Shown piece by piece: positions 33,301 to 41,990 of a stretch of 64,000 bases of DNA; position 1 is the first letter of the stretch; each line of letters starts with the position of its first letter. The stretch comes from Asterias amurensis. Taxonomy: Eukaryota > Echinodermata > Asteroidea > Forcipulatida > Asteriidae. The DNA is taken from positions 14,490,181 through 14,554,180 of the forward strand of contig NC_092657.1 in NCBI RefSeq assembly GCF_032118995.1, in the 5' to 3' direction. A program made the translations under genes and the position numbers. The notes beneath the pieces were generated by a model. It worked only from the letters and a program-made list of their open reading frames with translations, was not told the DNA's origin and searched no databases.

Positions 33301-36145
33301 TTACAAAAAGTACCCCAATCCTTATAGTGAGATTATATACAATAAGCCTGACGTTTGAAAAGGTGGTGATTGATTGAAACAATACCTTTGCATCCAAGGA
33401 GTTCAATACGTAGGTCTGGGTCGCCATTCCAGGCTGTTGGTCTGATGCGGATGTACCGTGCTTGAATAGGCTGCTGGAATATATTGGTAACTGGGGTGTA
33501 CCAATCAGTGTTGCCAATGAAAGTCTGTAAAACAAAATACAAACCAGAGGTGGAGACAACAATACATACAAATTGTATTTAACTTTTTGGATATAAATAA
33601 TGGCTGTCCTGCAGTATTGGAGTGGTTATGTTTTTAATGAATATTGGTAACTGGGGTGTTTATCAGTGTTGCCAACGAGTCTGTAAAAAAACAGGGGTGG
33701 AAAAAATAAAGAAATAACAATTATAATTAAGCCTTTGGTCATGAATAATGGTTGTAGAGCTTGATTGGTGTGTCGAGATGGAGTGTGTCTTTGCTGAGTA
33801 CTCTTACCTGTGTAGTAGAGTTCCCATTGACATACAGCCATGCAGTGCCATCAATGCTGTATTGTACATGGTAGTGTTTCACATACCAATCAACGTCTTG
33901 ACAGCCCTGTGTGATGACGCCCTCAATCTGCACTGGCTCTGAACCAGTAAATATTTGGAGCCATGAATGATCGAGTTGATTTTTAGCTGGTCCCCAACAA
34001 CCGTTCAGATTCAGTCGTGCATTACTTGGCGGATAATTTGAACTCCACTGACTAGATGCTGTGATCCTATCATCGGGAATACTCCCGTCTTCCATTCCTA
34101 GTTTGTGTCCACAGTATCTACGAACTGGAAAGAATCAAAAACACTTTAAATCAAAAACAATTAAAAAACCTTTAACTATTTTAAGTAACTGTTGAATTAA
34201 AAATAGCTAAGTCTAGATCGTGCCCGGAGTCAACTAACAGATTTAATTGTGTAAAATGTAATGTTAAATTGAATGGCGGTTTTGAAACGTTAACATAAAG
34301 CAATATATAGTAGTTGAGAACAGGCCCGTCAAACATAGTTTGTGATTCTTTCAAAAAAATACAATAAATGGAGCCTTTAAAACAACCTTGATAGATTATC
34401 AATATAATCAGTGGAGCCCTGGTAATGGTGAGAACAAACTAAAAGTAGACATACCAGTTGGTGGTAACTCGGAGTGCTCAAGAAACATGGTGTAATTGTA
34501 AGGTCCGACGCGGAACTGTTTCTTCAGGAAATGACCCGTTTTATTTTCTTCATTGGTTAGGTCCAGACGGACTGTCCAGTTCCCTTCAGCATCAGTCAGT
34601 TTATGTAGAATCTCATTGCCAAGCCAGAACTCACCATCCATTGACCCAAAGCCTTTCTTGTATTCTGCCCAACTGCGGTTGAAATTGACTGACCCATTAA
34701 CGCGCCGCTGGAACACCTTCAAAGCAATGATTTATATGATAATATTTTGACTTGGCCGTCAGATTTATCTCAATTTTGTTTTAAACATGGGTAACCGGTA
34801 TGAATAATACCCCCTCTAAAACTAAATTCGTACATGTAGAATTACGTCACAGTTGTTATAAATATTCATCTTTGCAAATCACGCTATTCAATCATTTTCG
34901 TGGAGTAATGACTAAATTTTAATACATTTAAAAAACAGTTATTGCATTGGCTGTTATTCTAAAGTAGTTTTCATGAACAAAAAATGGAAGACGTTGCAAA
35001 CTTTGAGTTAAACAGTGGACCAGGTTCGTCTTTAAAAGGTGTAATGGACAAAATGAAATAATGCATTGAACTTGTGGACAAAAGAAAAATTTTAAACCCC
35101 CATATCTGTCAAAAAGACAGTACAAAAGCTATAAAAAGCTACCCTTTTAATCCATGTACTTACAATCCAACCTGTATGCTTCGTCAAATCACAAAACACT
35201 TTAATTCCTTCATCATTCTGGTAGGGATGGATAGTGTAGATACCATCTTCTTTGTATCCAACATCCAGCAAAGCCTGACAATCGGTAAATGTATCTGTTG
35301 GATTAGACAAGAGAAAATGATATTGAAATTTAAATCATTTGTTATGAGGAGTGACATGTATTTCGGTACCCTGTGCTAGAATGATGCAAACTGACTCTAG
35401 TCATTGACGTAGATCGGCGGTCTAGTTCTGAAAACATTAACCTTTAATATGGCAAAGTCAAGGGTTTGAAACCCATCCATGTTGGTTGCCTGTGGAATGA
35501 TATGTTCTTTGTTAAGTATACCGTGCTCTATACGTGGAAGTGTCGTGGCCGAGCCGTTAAGAGCTCCGAATTTCAAACTCTGGTGTTTCTAATCAACAGA
35601 GTGTGGGTTCGGGTTAAGCTAGACTTAACAGTATTGCTTGGTCCTTCTGAGAGACGTGAATCCGTTGGTCCCATGTGTTGTGTAACGCATGTGAAGTAAA
35701 AACCCAGTGCACTTGCCGAAAAGAGAAGGGGTTCGCCCCAGTGTTCCAAGGCTATGATTGCTAAGTGCGCCGTAGCACCTTGTAAACCCTTATTATGTGT
35801 ACAATTGGGTCCCATAATTCATCACTTCAATAACCTATCTTTCTTAAAGTTTGTACTCAGCGCATTGAGTACATTATTGGTGGGGACGTGCGCTATATAA
35901 GACTTCGATATTCTTACCGTATTCAAATAAAAACCAAAGGGTTGTACTTTGGAGTTAAGATGTTCACCATTTAAACAATGAACTTCAAAGTAGTTTCTGC
36001 TTACCTTTTTCAGTGGACTGGCATCGATTCCGTTTTGGTACCTGTTTCATGACTTGTGTGACCCAGTGTTGACCAGGAGTATAACCATCAGGAGGTGGTC
36101 CAAAATGATGAACTATCATCTTACTCTCAGTCAATTCAAGGATTA
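27108..36145 (-). CDS. Split-FReD gene with four embedded discoidin modules (gene span, 5' incomplete)
   Basis: Twelve coding exons can be placed, all with AG/GT borders and matching phases: 36005-36145, 35164-35294, 34455-34716, 33808-34124, 33386-33524, 32114-32427, 31327-31468, 29934-30268, 29170-29308, 28281-28492, 27733-27868 and 27108-27391. Joined, they give about 849 residues with no stop: a linker, the N-terminal FReD half, four F5/8 type C (discoidin) domains, then the C-terminal FReD half. Exons 34455-34716 and 27108-27391 also join directly in phase, giving a continuous FReD of ordinary length. The signal peptide and any earlier exons were not found upstream of 36145. Both domain types are extracellular ligand binders (sugars, lipids, collagen in known members), so a secreted or surface recognition protein is likely. 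Two genes or misassembly remain alternatives. Confidence 0.8.
27733..27868 (-). CDS. Discoidin module D, second exon
   Basis: 136 bases between 'gtgctacag' and GCATAA|GTAAGT, phase 0 in and 1 out. It encodes IFRGNTEQPAPVTIMFRQPI, 'RARFIRVTQTDDGYPAVSIE' and 'LIGC'. The last base is A rather than the G of the other modules, turning the next codon into Asn (A|AT) when joined to the final FReD exon. Confidence 0.85.
28281..28492 (-). CDS. Discoidin module D, first exon, shortened
   Basis: 212 bases, phase 1 in ('tatttacag|TACGC') and 0 out (CCTCGG|GTAAAT). It encodes VRWVCRQRLLKQAHIIPDES, then 'ARLQIDLLLVTLVEGVIAQG' and 'FQVEYSLDNVTWVYV'. Relative to modules A-C about 35 residues are missing, including the ITASS and NARL strands and the G-W segment. 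The frame is kept. Whether the domain still folds is doubtful. Confidence 0.75.
28493..29169. other. Intron between modules C and D
   Basis: AT-rich, no exon or repeat recognised. A further module would be expected to show 'GGATGC' near an acceptor; none is seen. Confidence 0.4.
29170..29308 (-). CDS. Discoidin module C, second exon
   Basis: 139 bases between 'cttaacag' and TGCCAAG|GTTAGT, phase 0 in and 1 out. It encodes IIRRNTTADSVATSMFNPPI, 'ITRYIRIILNQTDGS' and 'IRVELLGC'. The usual F-x-GNT start of this exon is replaced by IIRRNT, the most divergent of the four. Confidence 0.85.
29415..29536. mobile_element. Near-perfect inverted repeat in the module C intron
   Basis: 'acacattttgtattttgtt', 'caaatcagacttatggtctc' and 'gaaatcaattcaactgt' are mirrored after the 10-base loop 'gcatatcaca', with only a few mismatches. 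The arms are about 56 bp. High arm identity points to a recent insertion or to gene conversion between arms. Confidence 0.8.
29934..30268 (-). CDS. Discoidin module C, first exon
   Basis: 335 bases, phase 1 in ('ctgatacag|AACGC') and 0 out (GCACAG|GTAAGA). It encodes FFCLDRLGMGDGSIPDYRIT, 'QQSNARLTQ', 'GWCPDPND', 'PWLQIDLESNVIVEGIMMLQ' and 'HGYRLEYSDDQNTW'. Confidence 0.9.
30456..30830 (+). repeat. tRNA-derived SINE, nearly full length
   Basis: The head has an A box 'tggccgagcggatagagc' and B box 'gggttagaatccc'. The body contains 'caccca' then 'ggggtaaatgggtacatgtg', and the tail 'aaaagcgctaaaaaacgggt' ends in TTATTAG-like repeats. It lies antisense in the intron between modules B and C. 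Confidence 0.75.
30831..31326. other. Intron sequence, nothing recognised
   Basis: AT-rich remainder of the intron between the second exon of module B and the first exon of module C. Confidence 0.4.
31327..31468 (-). CDS. Discoidin module B, second exon
   Basis: 142 bases between 'tttccacag' and TGTAATG|GTAAAG, phase 0 in and 1 out. It encodes RFPGNTDRHTRVTNMF, 'IRARYIRITLTDYRGQ' and 'LRIELLGC'. It has no internal ATG and is short, so length-based gene finding would miss it. Confidence 0.9.
31605..31810 (-). repeat. Terminal fragment of a retroelement, possibly Penelope-like
   Basis: On the minus strand, 'gatgatcagagcatactgat' then 'cgaaac' forms a six-base stem (GATCAG/CTGATC) next to GAAAC, followed by 'gttcttttcagaacc' and 'atggtgttaccgcaaacc'. 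The layout resembles a degraded hammerhead-ribozyme end of Penelope-like elements. It shares blocks with 13990-14345. It lies in the intron between the two exons of module B. Confidence 0.35.
32114..32427 (-). CDS. Discoidin module B, first exon
   Basis: 314 bases, phase 1 in ('ttttctcag|CTCATA') and 0 out (GCACAG|GTAGGA). It encodes VCQQKLGMGDGTIPDGSITT, 'GWCPTLNGRDSAWFQVDL' and 'IQGVVTQGNNDKWCWVTEF', a clear F5/8C first part with two extra Cys and Trp pairs relative to module A. Confidence 0.9.
32845..32912 (-). pseudogene. Decayed relic of a discoidin second exon
   Basis: 'cctctgcatccactgagctc' and 'aatacc', then 'aggctgttggtttgcac', line up with the 3' part of 33386-33524 ('cctttgcatccaaggagttc', 'aggctgttggtctgatgc') but no open frame remains. 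It lies between modules A and B, where a further module would fit. Confidence 0.7.
33386..33524 (-). CDS. Discoidin module A, second exon
   Basis: 139 bases, phase 0 in and 1 out (TGCAAAG|GTATTG). It encodes TFIGNTDWYTPVTNIFQQPI, 'QARYIRIRPTAWNGD' and 'LRIELLGC', the standard F5/8C ending. With the previous exon it completes a 152-residue module bounded by C near the start and the final GC. Confidence 0.9.
33637..33690 (-). pseudogene. Partial duplicate of discoidin second exon
   Basis: 'gaatattggtaactggggtg' and 'atcagtgttgcca', then 'gagtctgtaaaa', repeat the 5' half of the 33386-33524 exon with its acceptor. The copy lacks the 3' half and sits between the two exons of module A, so it looks like a failed exon duplication. 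Confidence 0.7.
33808..34124 (-). CDS. Discoidin module A, first exon
   Basis: 317 bases, phase 1 in ('tctttccag|TTCGTAG') and 0 out (ACACAG|GTAAGA). It encodes YCGHKLGMEDGSIPDDRITA, 'SNARLNLNGCWGP', 'SWLQI', 'IEGVITQGCQDVDWYVKHY' and 'YSIDGTAW', an F5/8 type C domain up to its last third. Confidence 0.9.
34455..34716 (-). CDS. FReD exon, middle of the domain
   Basis: 262 bases, phase 0 in and 1 out (ACTG|GTATGT). It encodes VFQRRVNGSVNFNRSWAEY, 'GFGSMDGEFWLGNEILHKLT' and 'LDLTNEENKTGHFLKKQF', ending 'LPPT' plus the first base of the next codon. In the intact FReD at 15.8 kb the next residues would be D-S-x-x-x-H-N-G; here that half is encoded 7 kb away at 27391. Confidence 0.9.
35164..35294 (-). 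CDS. FReD exon, N-terminal start of the domain
   Basis: 131 bases between 'ccaacag' and GGATT|GTAAGT, phase 1 in and 0 out. It encodes DTFTDCQALLDVGYKEDGIY, then 'TIHP', 'CDL' and 'GWI', the opening of a fibrinogen C-terminal domain (compare DNGIYTIYP in the gene at 15.8 kb). Confidence 0.85.
35541..35925 (+). repeat. tRNA-Ser-like SINE
   Basis: The head 'tcgtggccgagccgttaaga' with 'gtgtgggttcggg' gives A- and B-box-like words. The body and tail end 'gacgtgcgctatataagact'. It is unrelated in body to the SINE at 30456, so it is a second family. It lies antisense in the first intron found of the FReD gene. Confidence 0.6.
36005..36145 (-). CDS. Exon 1 of those found: linker before the FReD
   Basis: 141 bases, entering in phase 1 after 'ttttatttag' and leaving in phase 1 at GAAAAAG|GTAAGC. 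It encodes 47 residues (ELTESKMIVHHFGPPPDGYT, then 'WVTQVMKQVPKRNRC') with no domain I recognise. Its phase fits the next exon exactly, which is the main support. Confidence 0.6.
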
Positions 36146-36795
36146 CTAAATAAAATGAACAATCTCTGAGTAATTTCACTGTAATGTTTTTTGAGTTGGA
36201 GTTAATAACTTGCAATGTAAGTACTTGATAACTGAACTCGCTTCAAAGCAGTGTTCTTGCTAAACCACTCATCACAAAAGACAATTACTAAACAAGTTGG
36301 CCGTCCATCACTTTCCCTTTTCTGTAGGGCCAAATTTCCCGTCTCTACTTACCGTCACGTTCGATCATCACTCTTTGTAAGCGCCGAACATCAACCAAAA
36401 AACATTCCTGCTAACATTTGGAATATGCCTCACGTAGGCGAGGAGGAACTTGCTACGTATGAGGAGCATCTTCGGTAACGGTAAGCATAGCCAAGCAATT
36501 TTGCACAAGGTGTCCACTGTCGAAATCGGGTCTGAGCGGGTGGACTGTGTCACCTGACCTGAAAGTCAAGGCTCTGCTTATTGCTGCATTGGCTAACGAT
36601 CACTGCTCTATGCTTACTGTGGAAGGGTTTAGTTTCTGTGCACGCACTTAAGCAAACGTTATGATTGACGTAAGCGCAAAATGTCCTGCTTCCTTAAGCG
36701 CAGATATTGTGTGCTTATGGTAAATAGACGTGAAATTGTGCCCTCTTTAATTGTTACTGGAGCGCTGTCCACCCATATCGCAAGGTTGGCGACGC
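36146..36795. other. Upstream flank of the last exon found; no exon recognised
   Basis: I searched both strands for a signal-peptide exon ending in phase 1 and found none convincing. 'ttaagcgcagatattgtgtg' near 36690 also occurs, slightly changed, near 43960 ('aagcgcagatattatgcgct'). Confidence 0.4.
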
Positions 36796-37553
36796 TCATT
36801 TATGCTACTTTCACACTTGGGCGAATATTCTTGCAAATATGATATTTGAAATTCGCGCTTGAATTACCAATTTATTACGCAGTACCAGTGCCTTATACCA
36901 ATGCTTACGAAAATCGATGGCGAATTACCTTCTTCGCAACATTCGCTGAAAGTTAGGTAGCGCTTCGTATCGCCCCTCGATGAAAGATGAATATTTAAAT
37001 TTCGCGTTGAATTCGTCCAACATGAAGGTTGAATAGTGAATATGTTTATCTCGGTCTCAACCCTCGATCGTCCTCGATCGTCCTCGGTCGGCCCTCTCCT
37101 TACCAATATATTACGAGTGCTTACCAACGACTGCCAATGCCTTTACGAATGTTTTAACACTTACGCACGCTTTACCAACGTTACTAATCTTACGAAAATC
37201 GACGTTGAATGACCGTCTTCGAAACATTTGCTGAAATTTACAAACCAGTTTGTAAATTGACCGATCTTCGTAAGAAGGTGGGGGATAATTTGTGAACGTT
37301 ACCAACGCTTACGAAGACACGGCGAATGTTGCGAAGTTTGAGCGAGTGTAAAATATTTCCTTGCGTTAGCAAATTCGCTAGCATATTCACCGTTTAAGAG
37401 CAGAATAGAGTTACCGATCTTCGTAATGAGGTGGTGAATGACTTGCGGACGTGGTGAATTTGTGGCGAATGTTTCAAAGTTTGAGCGATTGTTAAATATT
37501 TCCGTTCGTAGGCACATTCGCTAGCATATTCTCCCTAGTGTGTGAGTAGCAAT
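36796..37553. mobile_element. DNA element with ~33 bp terminal inverted repeats
   Basis: The left end 'tgctactttcacacttgggc' then 'gaatattcttgc' is mirrored at the right (reverse complement 'tgctactcacacactaggga' then 'gaatatgctagc'). The interior contains two imperfect ~125 bp direct copies (37261-37390 and 37412-37535) sharing 'accgatcttcgtaa', 'gcgaatgtt', 'aagtttgagcga' and 'cattcgctagcatattc'. It is about 0.76 kb with no transposase. Confidence 0.65.
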
Positions 37554-38579
37554 AGGTACAGCTCAAACTTGCCTTGATTGTGTTGTGACTAACAGCACCA
37601 GCTTTCAAATTCGCAAGAAACACACTTGATTTTAAAAACCAATGTACTGCTGTTAAATCATTTCGTGATTGTTAACTGCCGAGTGCTGGTCAACTAAATA
37701 CAGTGTATTGAAGTTCAAATTGAAGTTGGACACACACATCTTGTTTCAATAATGAATGTCCGCCTGGGCGGCAAGTCTGATCTCAATGACGGGTGGTATC
37801 TCAACGTACACATTATGCCATAGCACTACACATCCCTATGTATCGAAAACAACGATACCTTGTACTAAAATGATGCTCTTGTTGGCAATGACCTGCAGCC
37901 AAGGTAATAGCACACAAGATAACACATTGCCAGCTCAGCTAGGAATAGAGATCCCCCTGTAATTAAGCAGCTGATTTCCTTTGTTCTTGTTAATGTTATT
38001 ATATAAGAACCTTTCAAGTCTACACTTAAATTTGAGAAACGCCGGATAGTAATGTTTTTTTACTCGCGATGTTTTTACTGAATATGCATGAAACCAGATA
38101 CCGACGGACCCGATCGAATGTTGATCACCACGCGGTGCTTCTTTTCCACATTTTTTCATTTTAGTCGGCTATGTTCAGGGATTAAAAAGGTCTGCAATCC
38201 TACCCTTAACAAATTTACACATCACATTTATGCCCTGGTTAAAGTTATAATTTCATTTTTGGACAGTAATCTGATAAAAATTATTATTATGCGACACCAC
38301 TTTCGCAAAACAATGTTTATCTGTAGGTTCTGGGTTTGCCGCCTCCTTATTCGTGGAATTGGCCGCCCAGTGATGAAAAGTAGGTAGCACCGCCTATAAT
38401 GTTCTCTTTTCAACCACGTCCACAGCATTACTATTTAAAACAAAAACCTCTGCTGAAATATTGACTGATTTTTGCAGTTCGTAATTATAGACGATACATT
38501 TATATGAATCAGAAGTGCTTAATAAGTATGTTTTTCTTCTAAATTTGTACAAAAAGAGGCTTGATTTTTCACCCCCAAA
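37554..38579. other. Intergenic, no gene recognised
   Basis: No exon with domain content. A short plus-strand frame near 37870 reads like a signal peptide (MMLLLAMTCSQG) but has no supporting neighbours. Confidence 0.4.
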
Positions 38580-38585
38580 ACGCCA

Positions 38586-38712
38586 GAAAGCTCTGAGCTC
38601 CAGGGGGCTTTGCCCCCCTGGACCCTCACCGGGGCTTCGCCCCTGGACCCTACCAGGGGCCGTAAGGCCGGTCCATGTACCCCACCCAACAAATTGGTTC
38701 GAGCCCCCCAAA
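38586..38712. repeat. GC-rich cluster of three hairpins
   Basis: 'cagggggctttgcccccctg', 'ggggcttcgcccc' and 'ggccgtaaggcc' are three perfect or near-perfect short hairpins in a row, with 'ctggaccct' repeated between them. Base composition jumps sharply against the AT-rich surroundings. Confidence 0.7.
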
Positions 38713-38719
38713 AAACATA

Positions 38720-39330
38720 ATCCTGGGTGCGCCGTTGGTTCAGTAGCGACTGGGGATGTGCGGGTTAGACATTGGAAATCGGCCTTTGCGAAGCCTTGCC
38801 TTGAAGGAGCGAGTATTATGTAAGCAGGCCTCAGCTCTAGCTATGCGCTTAGCCTTACGAGCCGGAAGTAGTATCTCATCACTGTCACGGAACCAGTCAT
38901 GCTGCTGATGTTGGCGATGAGACAACTAGCTGTCCCTGACTTCAGAGTGGAACATGGTCTTAGCATCTTCAGAGCTATCTGGCAAAGAGGTAGAGCTGAA
39001 TTGACCAGTGAGCAATTTCTGAAACTGGGCAAAGTGCAGTATGTCCTTAGTAGCAGTAGTGGCGGTTGCAGGTGAAGTTCTCGGCTGAGCTTGGTGAAAC
39101 CATTTAGAGAGCAATATCATCAGCTCACAGCGAACAAGCTTGGTCTGTGCTAGCCTTGCCCAAGGCAGTCGAATTATTCACTCCGAAAAAAGACCGCCGC
39201 TGTATAAAAACCCACCCGTATTCACTGTGCGTAACATCGCACGACACGATGCCCCCGTACACTATCCGCATGCGGAGGCCGTCAGGCCGACAGCCTTGTA
39301 GGGTCTGTGTTGAGGCCACTGACCTCATTA
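38720..39330 (-). pseudogene. Possible coding relic, family unknown
   Basis: Several minus-strand frames carry coding-like composition, e.g. 'WFRDSDEILLPARKAKRI' followed by basic text, and 'FAQFQKLLTGQFSS'. They are in different frames and interrupted. It resembles a decayed transposon-encoded protein more than a host exon, but I cannot name the family. Confidence 0.3.
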
Positions 39331-39914
39331 CTATAATAAGCGAAGAGTTCCCATGGTCAGCTCATTACCATAATGCCCGCGAAAGACGAGACATGTCTAC
39401 ATCACAAGGTAAATTAAAGGTTTTATATACAAAATACCGCTGGTCCATTTTGCACAATCTGACATAGCAGTAGAAAGAAAAAGAAGCATTCTTCCCTTCC
39501 AACATCAACAGTGCTGTTTTCCCATCGTGCAAAGAAAGAACACTGAATAGGCTTAAACCCTATAATGGCTAGCATTTTTTGATGGCTTCATAAAGACTTT
39601 TAAATGTATGTTTCTTCTAAAAAAAAGAAAAAATTGGGCAGGAGAACACTTATGCAATAGAAAATATTTAGTCCGTGAAAAACAAAACTAGTATCCTACC
39701 GACCTATAGTTTTTTCCCATGGTTTTCAGTTGTTTTCTGCAATGGGCAGGGGTCCGTTTATATCCAGCACCACGCAGGCAGTCGGCCAATTTTTAGAAAA
39801 CTTTTCCATATCTTGTAGGCCTATGCCCATCTATAGCTGGTTTGTTTACTGCATGCTGCATCGTCGGCCCAAAATGCAATTATAAACTCCTCATGCATAA
39901 AATGTTAACATGTG
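39331..39914. other. Intergenic, no gene recognised
   Basis: Nothing supported. Confidence 0.35.
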
Positions 39915-40480
39915 AAAAACCGTGACCTCACGTTGACCTCAAGATATATATAACGGATTTTCATTTCTTTTCTTCATGTGTAGACTTTTTGGGCATTAAA
40001 ATTAAACTTTAAAAGGCGTGACCCCAGGTTTACCTCTACTTACGGTTAAACCGGAAGTGGGACTTACACAACCGATTTTCAAACTGTTTTCAGTTATAGA
40101 CTCCCTGTGCATCATAAATTTGTTTGAAAAAAACTTTGACCACATTTTAACCTTTACTTCCGGGTCAACCGGAAGTGGGACCATATCTCAAAAAGTACAC
40201 AGGCAATGATCAAACTTTTTCAGTTATATACTCAAAATATTAACTTTGAAAAGAGTGACCCCAGGTTGACCTTTACTTCAGGGTCAACCGAAAGTGGGAC
40301 CATATATCAATATATACACAACCAATATTTAAGTTATTTCAGTTATAGTCTCCTTGGGCATTGCATATTAGTCTTTTGTAGCCAAATTGACCTTTACTTA
40401 CTGGCAACCGGAAGTGTGACCATACAAATATATTAAGATCTACACAACTTTTTTCCAGTTATTGATTCCTTGGGCAATGA
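39915..40480. repeat. Tandem repeat, unit about 120-130 bp, AGGTCA/CCGGAAGT-rich
   Basis: At least four units share 'gtgaccccaggttgaccttt', 'acttccgggtcaaccggaag', 'tgggaccatatctca', 'acacaaccaat' and 'ttcagttatagactcc'. A perfect TGACCT-N5-TGACCT stands at 39923-39939, and near-matches at the same spacing open later units. An isolated inverted copy is at 5002-5160. Confidence 0.75.
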
Positions 40481-40659
40481 AGCACATAATCTCAGCAAAA
40501 CAACACGGAACAGCTTGGTCTAGTTAACATTGCGCTTGAAGCACATTGCGGCACAAATCTTGAGGATCACAAATTTATCTCGACAAGTGTCGTAAATGGG
40601 TTTGAGGTGCAACTAGTCAAGTAGTATATTTCACTAGGCCCCCTTCAGTGGGCACACAA

Positions 40660-41990
40660 CGTTATTTCAACGTTGGATATTGGTTGATTTGGCGTCGCAA
40701 CGTTGAAGTACCATAAATCAACGTCGTTTCACATTTGCGACGTTGACTTTAGGTTGTTCTTTGACATTGCATAAACGTTGGATAAAGGTTGTTTTTGGGT
40801 TGCGAAAATTACCACCAAAAATCAACGTTGATCCAACATCAGTCTGCCAACGTTGTATCAATGTACTGTTTTTGACGTAAGTACAACGTTGGATAAAGGT
40901 TGTTTCTGCGTCGTGATAATAACAACCAAAAGTCGAAGTTGAGCCAACATCAGTCTGCTATCGTTGTATCAACGTAACGTTTTGGTCGTAAGTACAACAT
41001 TGGATAAAGGTTGTTTTTGCATCAGGGTAATAACAACCAAAAATCAACGTTGATCCAACATCAGTCTGCCAACGTTGTATCAATGTAATTTGTTTGACGT
41101 AAGTACAACGTTGTATAAAGGTTGTTTTTGAGTCTGGATAATAACAACCATAAATCGACGTCGATCCAACATCAGTCTGCTGACGTTGTATCAACGTAAT
41201 GTTTTGGTCGTAAGTACAACGTTGGAAAAAGGTTGTTTTTGCGTCTGGATAATAACAACCATAAATCGACGTTGATCCAACATCAGTCTGCCGACGTTGT
41301 ATCAACGTAATGTTTTGGTCGTAAGTACAACGTTGGAAAAAGGTTGTTTTTGCGTCTGGATAATAACAACCATAAATCGACGTTGATCCAACATCAGTCT
41401 GCCGACGTTGTATCAACGTAATGTTTTGGTCGTAAGTACAACGTTGGATAAAGGTTGTTTTTGCGTCGGGATAATAACAACCAAAAATCAATGTTGATCC
41501 AACATCAGTCTGCCAACGTTGTATCAATGTAATGTTTTTGAAGTATGTAAGCCTACAACGTTGGATAAAGTCAATGTTGATCCAACATCAGCATGCGATG
41601 TTGTAATAGCGTTATGTTTTTCCCGTTTGATTTCGTTGCATAAAGGTTGTTTTTGCGTCACGGTAATAACCTCAAATCAATATTGGTCCAATATCAGTCT
41701 GCTAACGTTGTATCGACGTAATATTTGTTGACGTATGTGCAACGTTGGATGTTTTTACCTCACGATAATAATAACCCCAAATCAATGTTGATTAAACATC
41801 AGTCTGGTAACGAATTGTTTCAACATGAGGTTTCTGACATACACTGTTGGATAAAGGTTGTTTTTGCGTCGTGATGATAAACAACCTAAAATCAACGTTG
41901 GTCCAACCCGTCATCAGTCAGGTAGTTTCACAATTTGGATAAAGGTTGTTACTGCATTGCATAATAACCTACTAAAATCAATGCTTATTC
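40660..41990. repeat. 111-bp satellite array built on CAACGTTG words
   Basis: About eleven units of 'tacaacgttggataaaggtt', 'gtttttgcgtctggataata', 'acaacc', 'aaatcgacgttgatccaaca' and 'tcagtctgccaacgttgtat'. Exact spacing between 41221 and 41332 is 111 bp, a multiple of three, so the minus strand stays open for 189 codons across five units as a 37-residue repeat. The inner units (41100-41460) are the most alike. The open frame has no start context, no domain and degenerates with the array, so I read it as a by-product. Confidence 0.85.

Noticed and set aside
27108-36145. Two adjacent genes, one FReD and one discoidin
   Set aside because: Neither FReD half is complete alone, the last exon has no start and carries the only stop, and all phases agree across the whole series. 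Kept as an alternative but disfavoured.
37870-37962. Signal-peptide-like MMLLLAMTCSQG as the 5' exon of the FReD gene
   Set aside because: It lies on the plus strand while the gene is on the minus strand.
38515-38823. A Pro/Gly-rich plus-strand frame across the GC-rich cluster
   Set aside because: It is the translation of the hairpin cluster; the composition follows the GC content rather than coding constraint.
40958-41527. A 189-codon minus-strand frame as a real repeat protein
   Set aside because: The 111-bp period is divisible by three, so openness is expected. There is no start context, no signal peptide and no domain, and the frame decays with the satellite.
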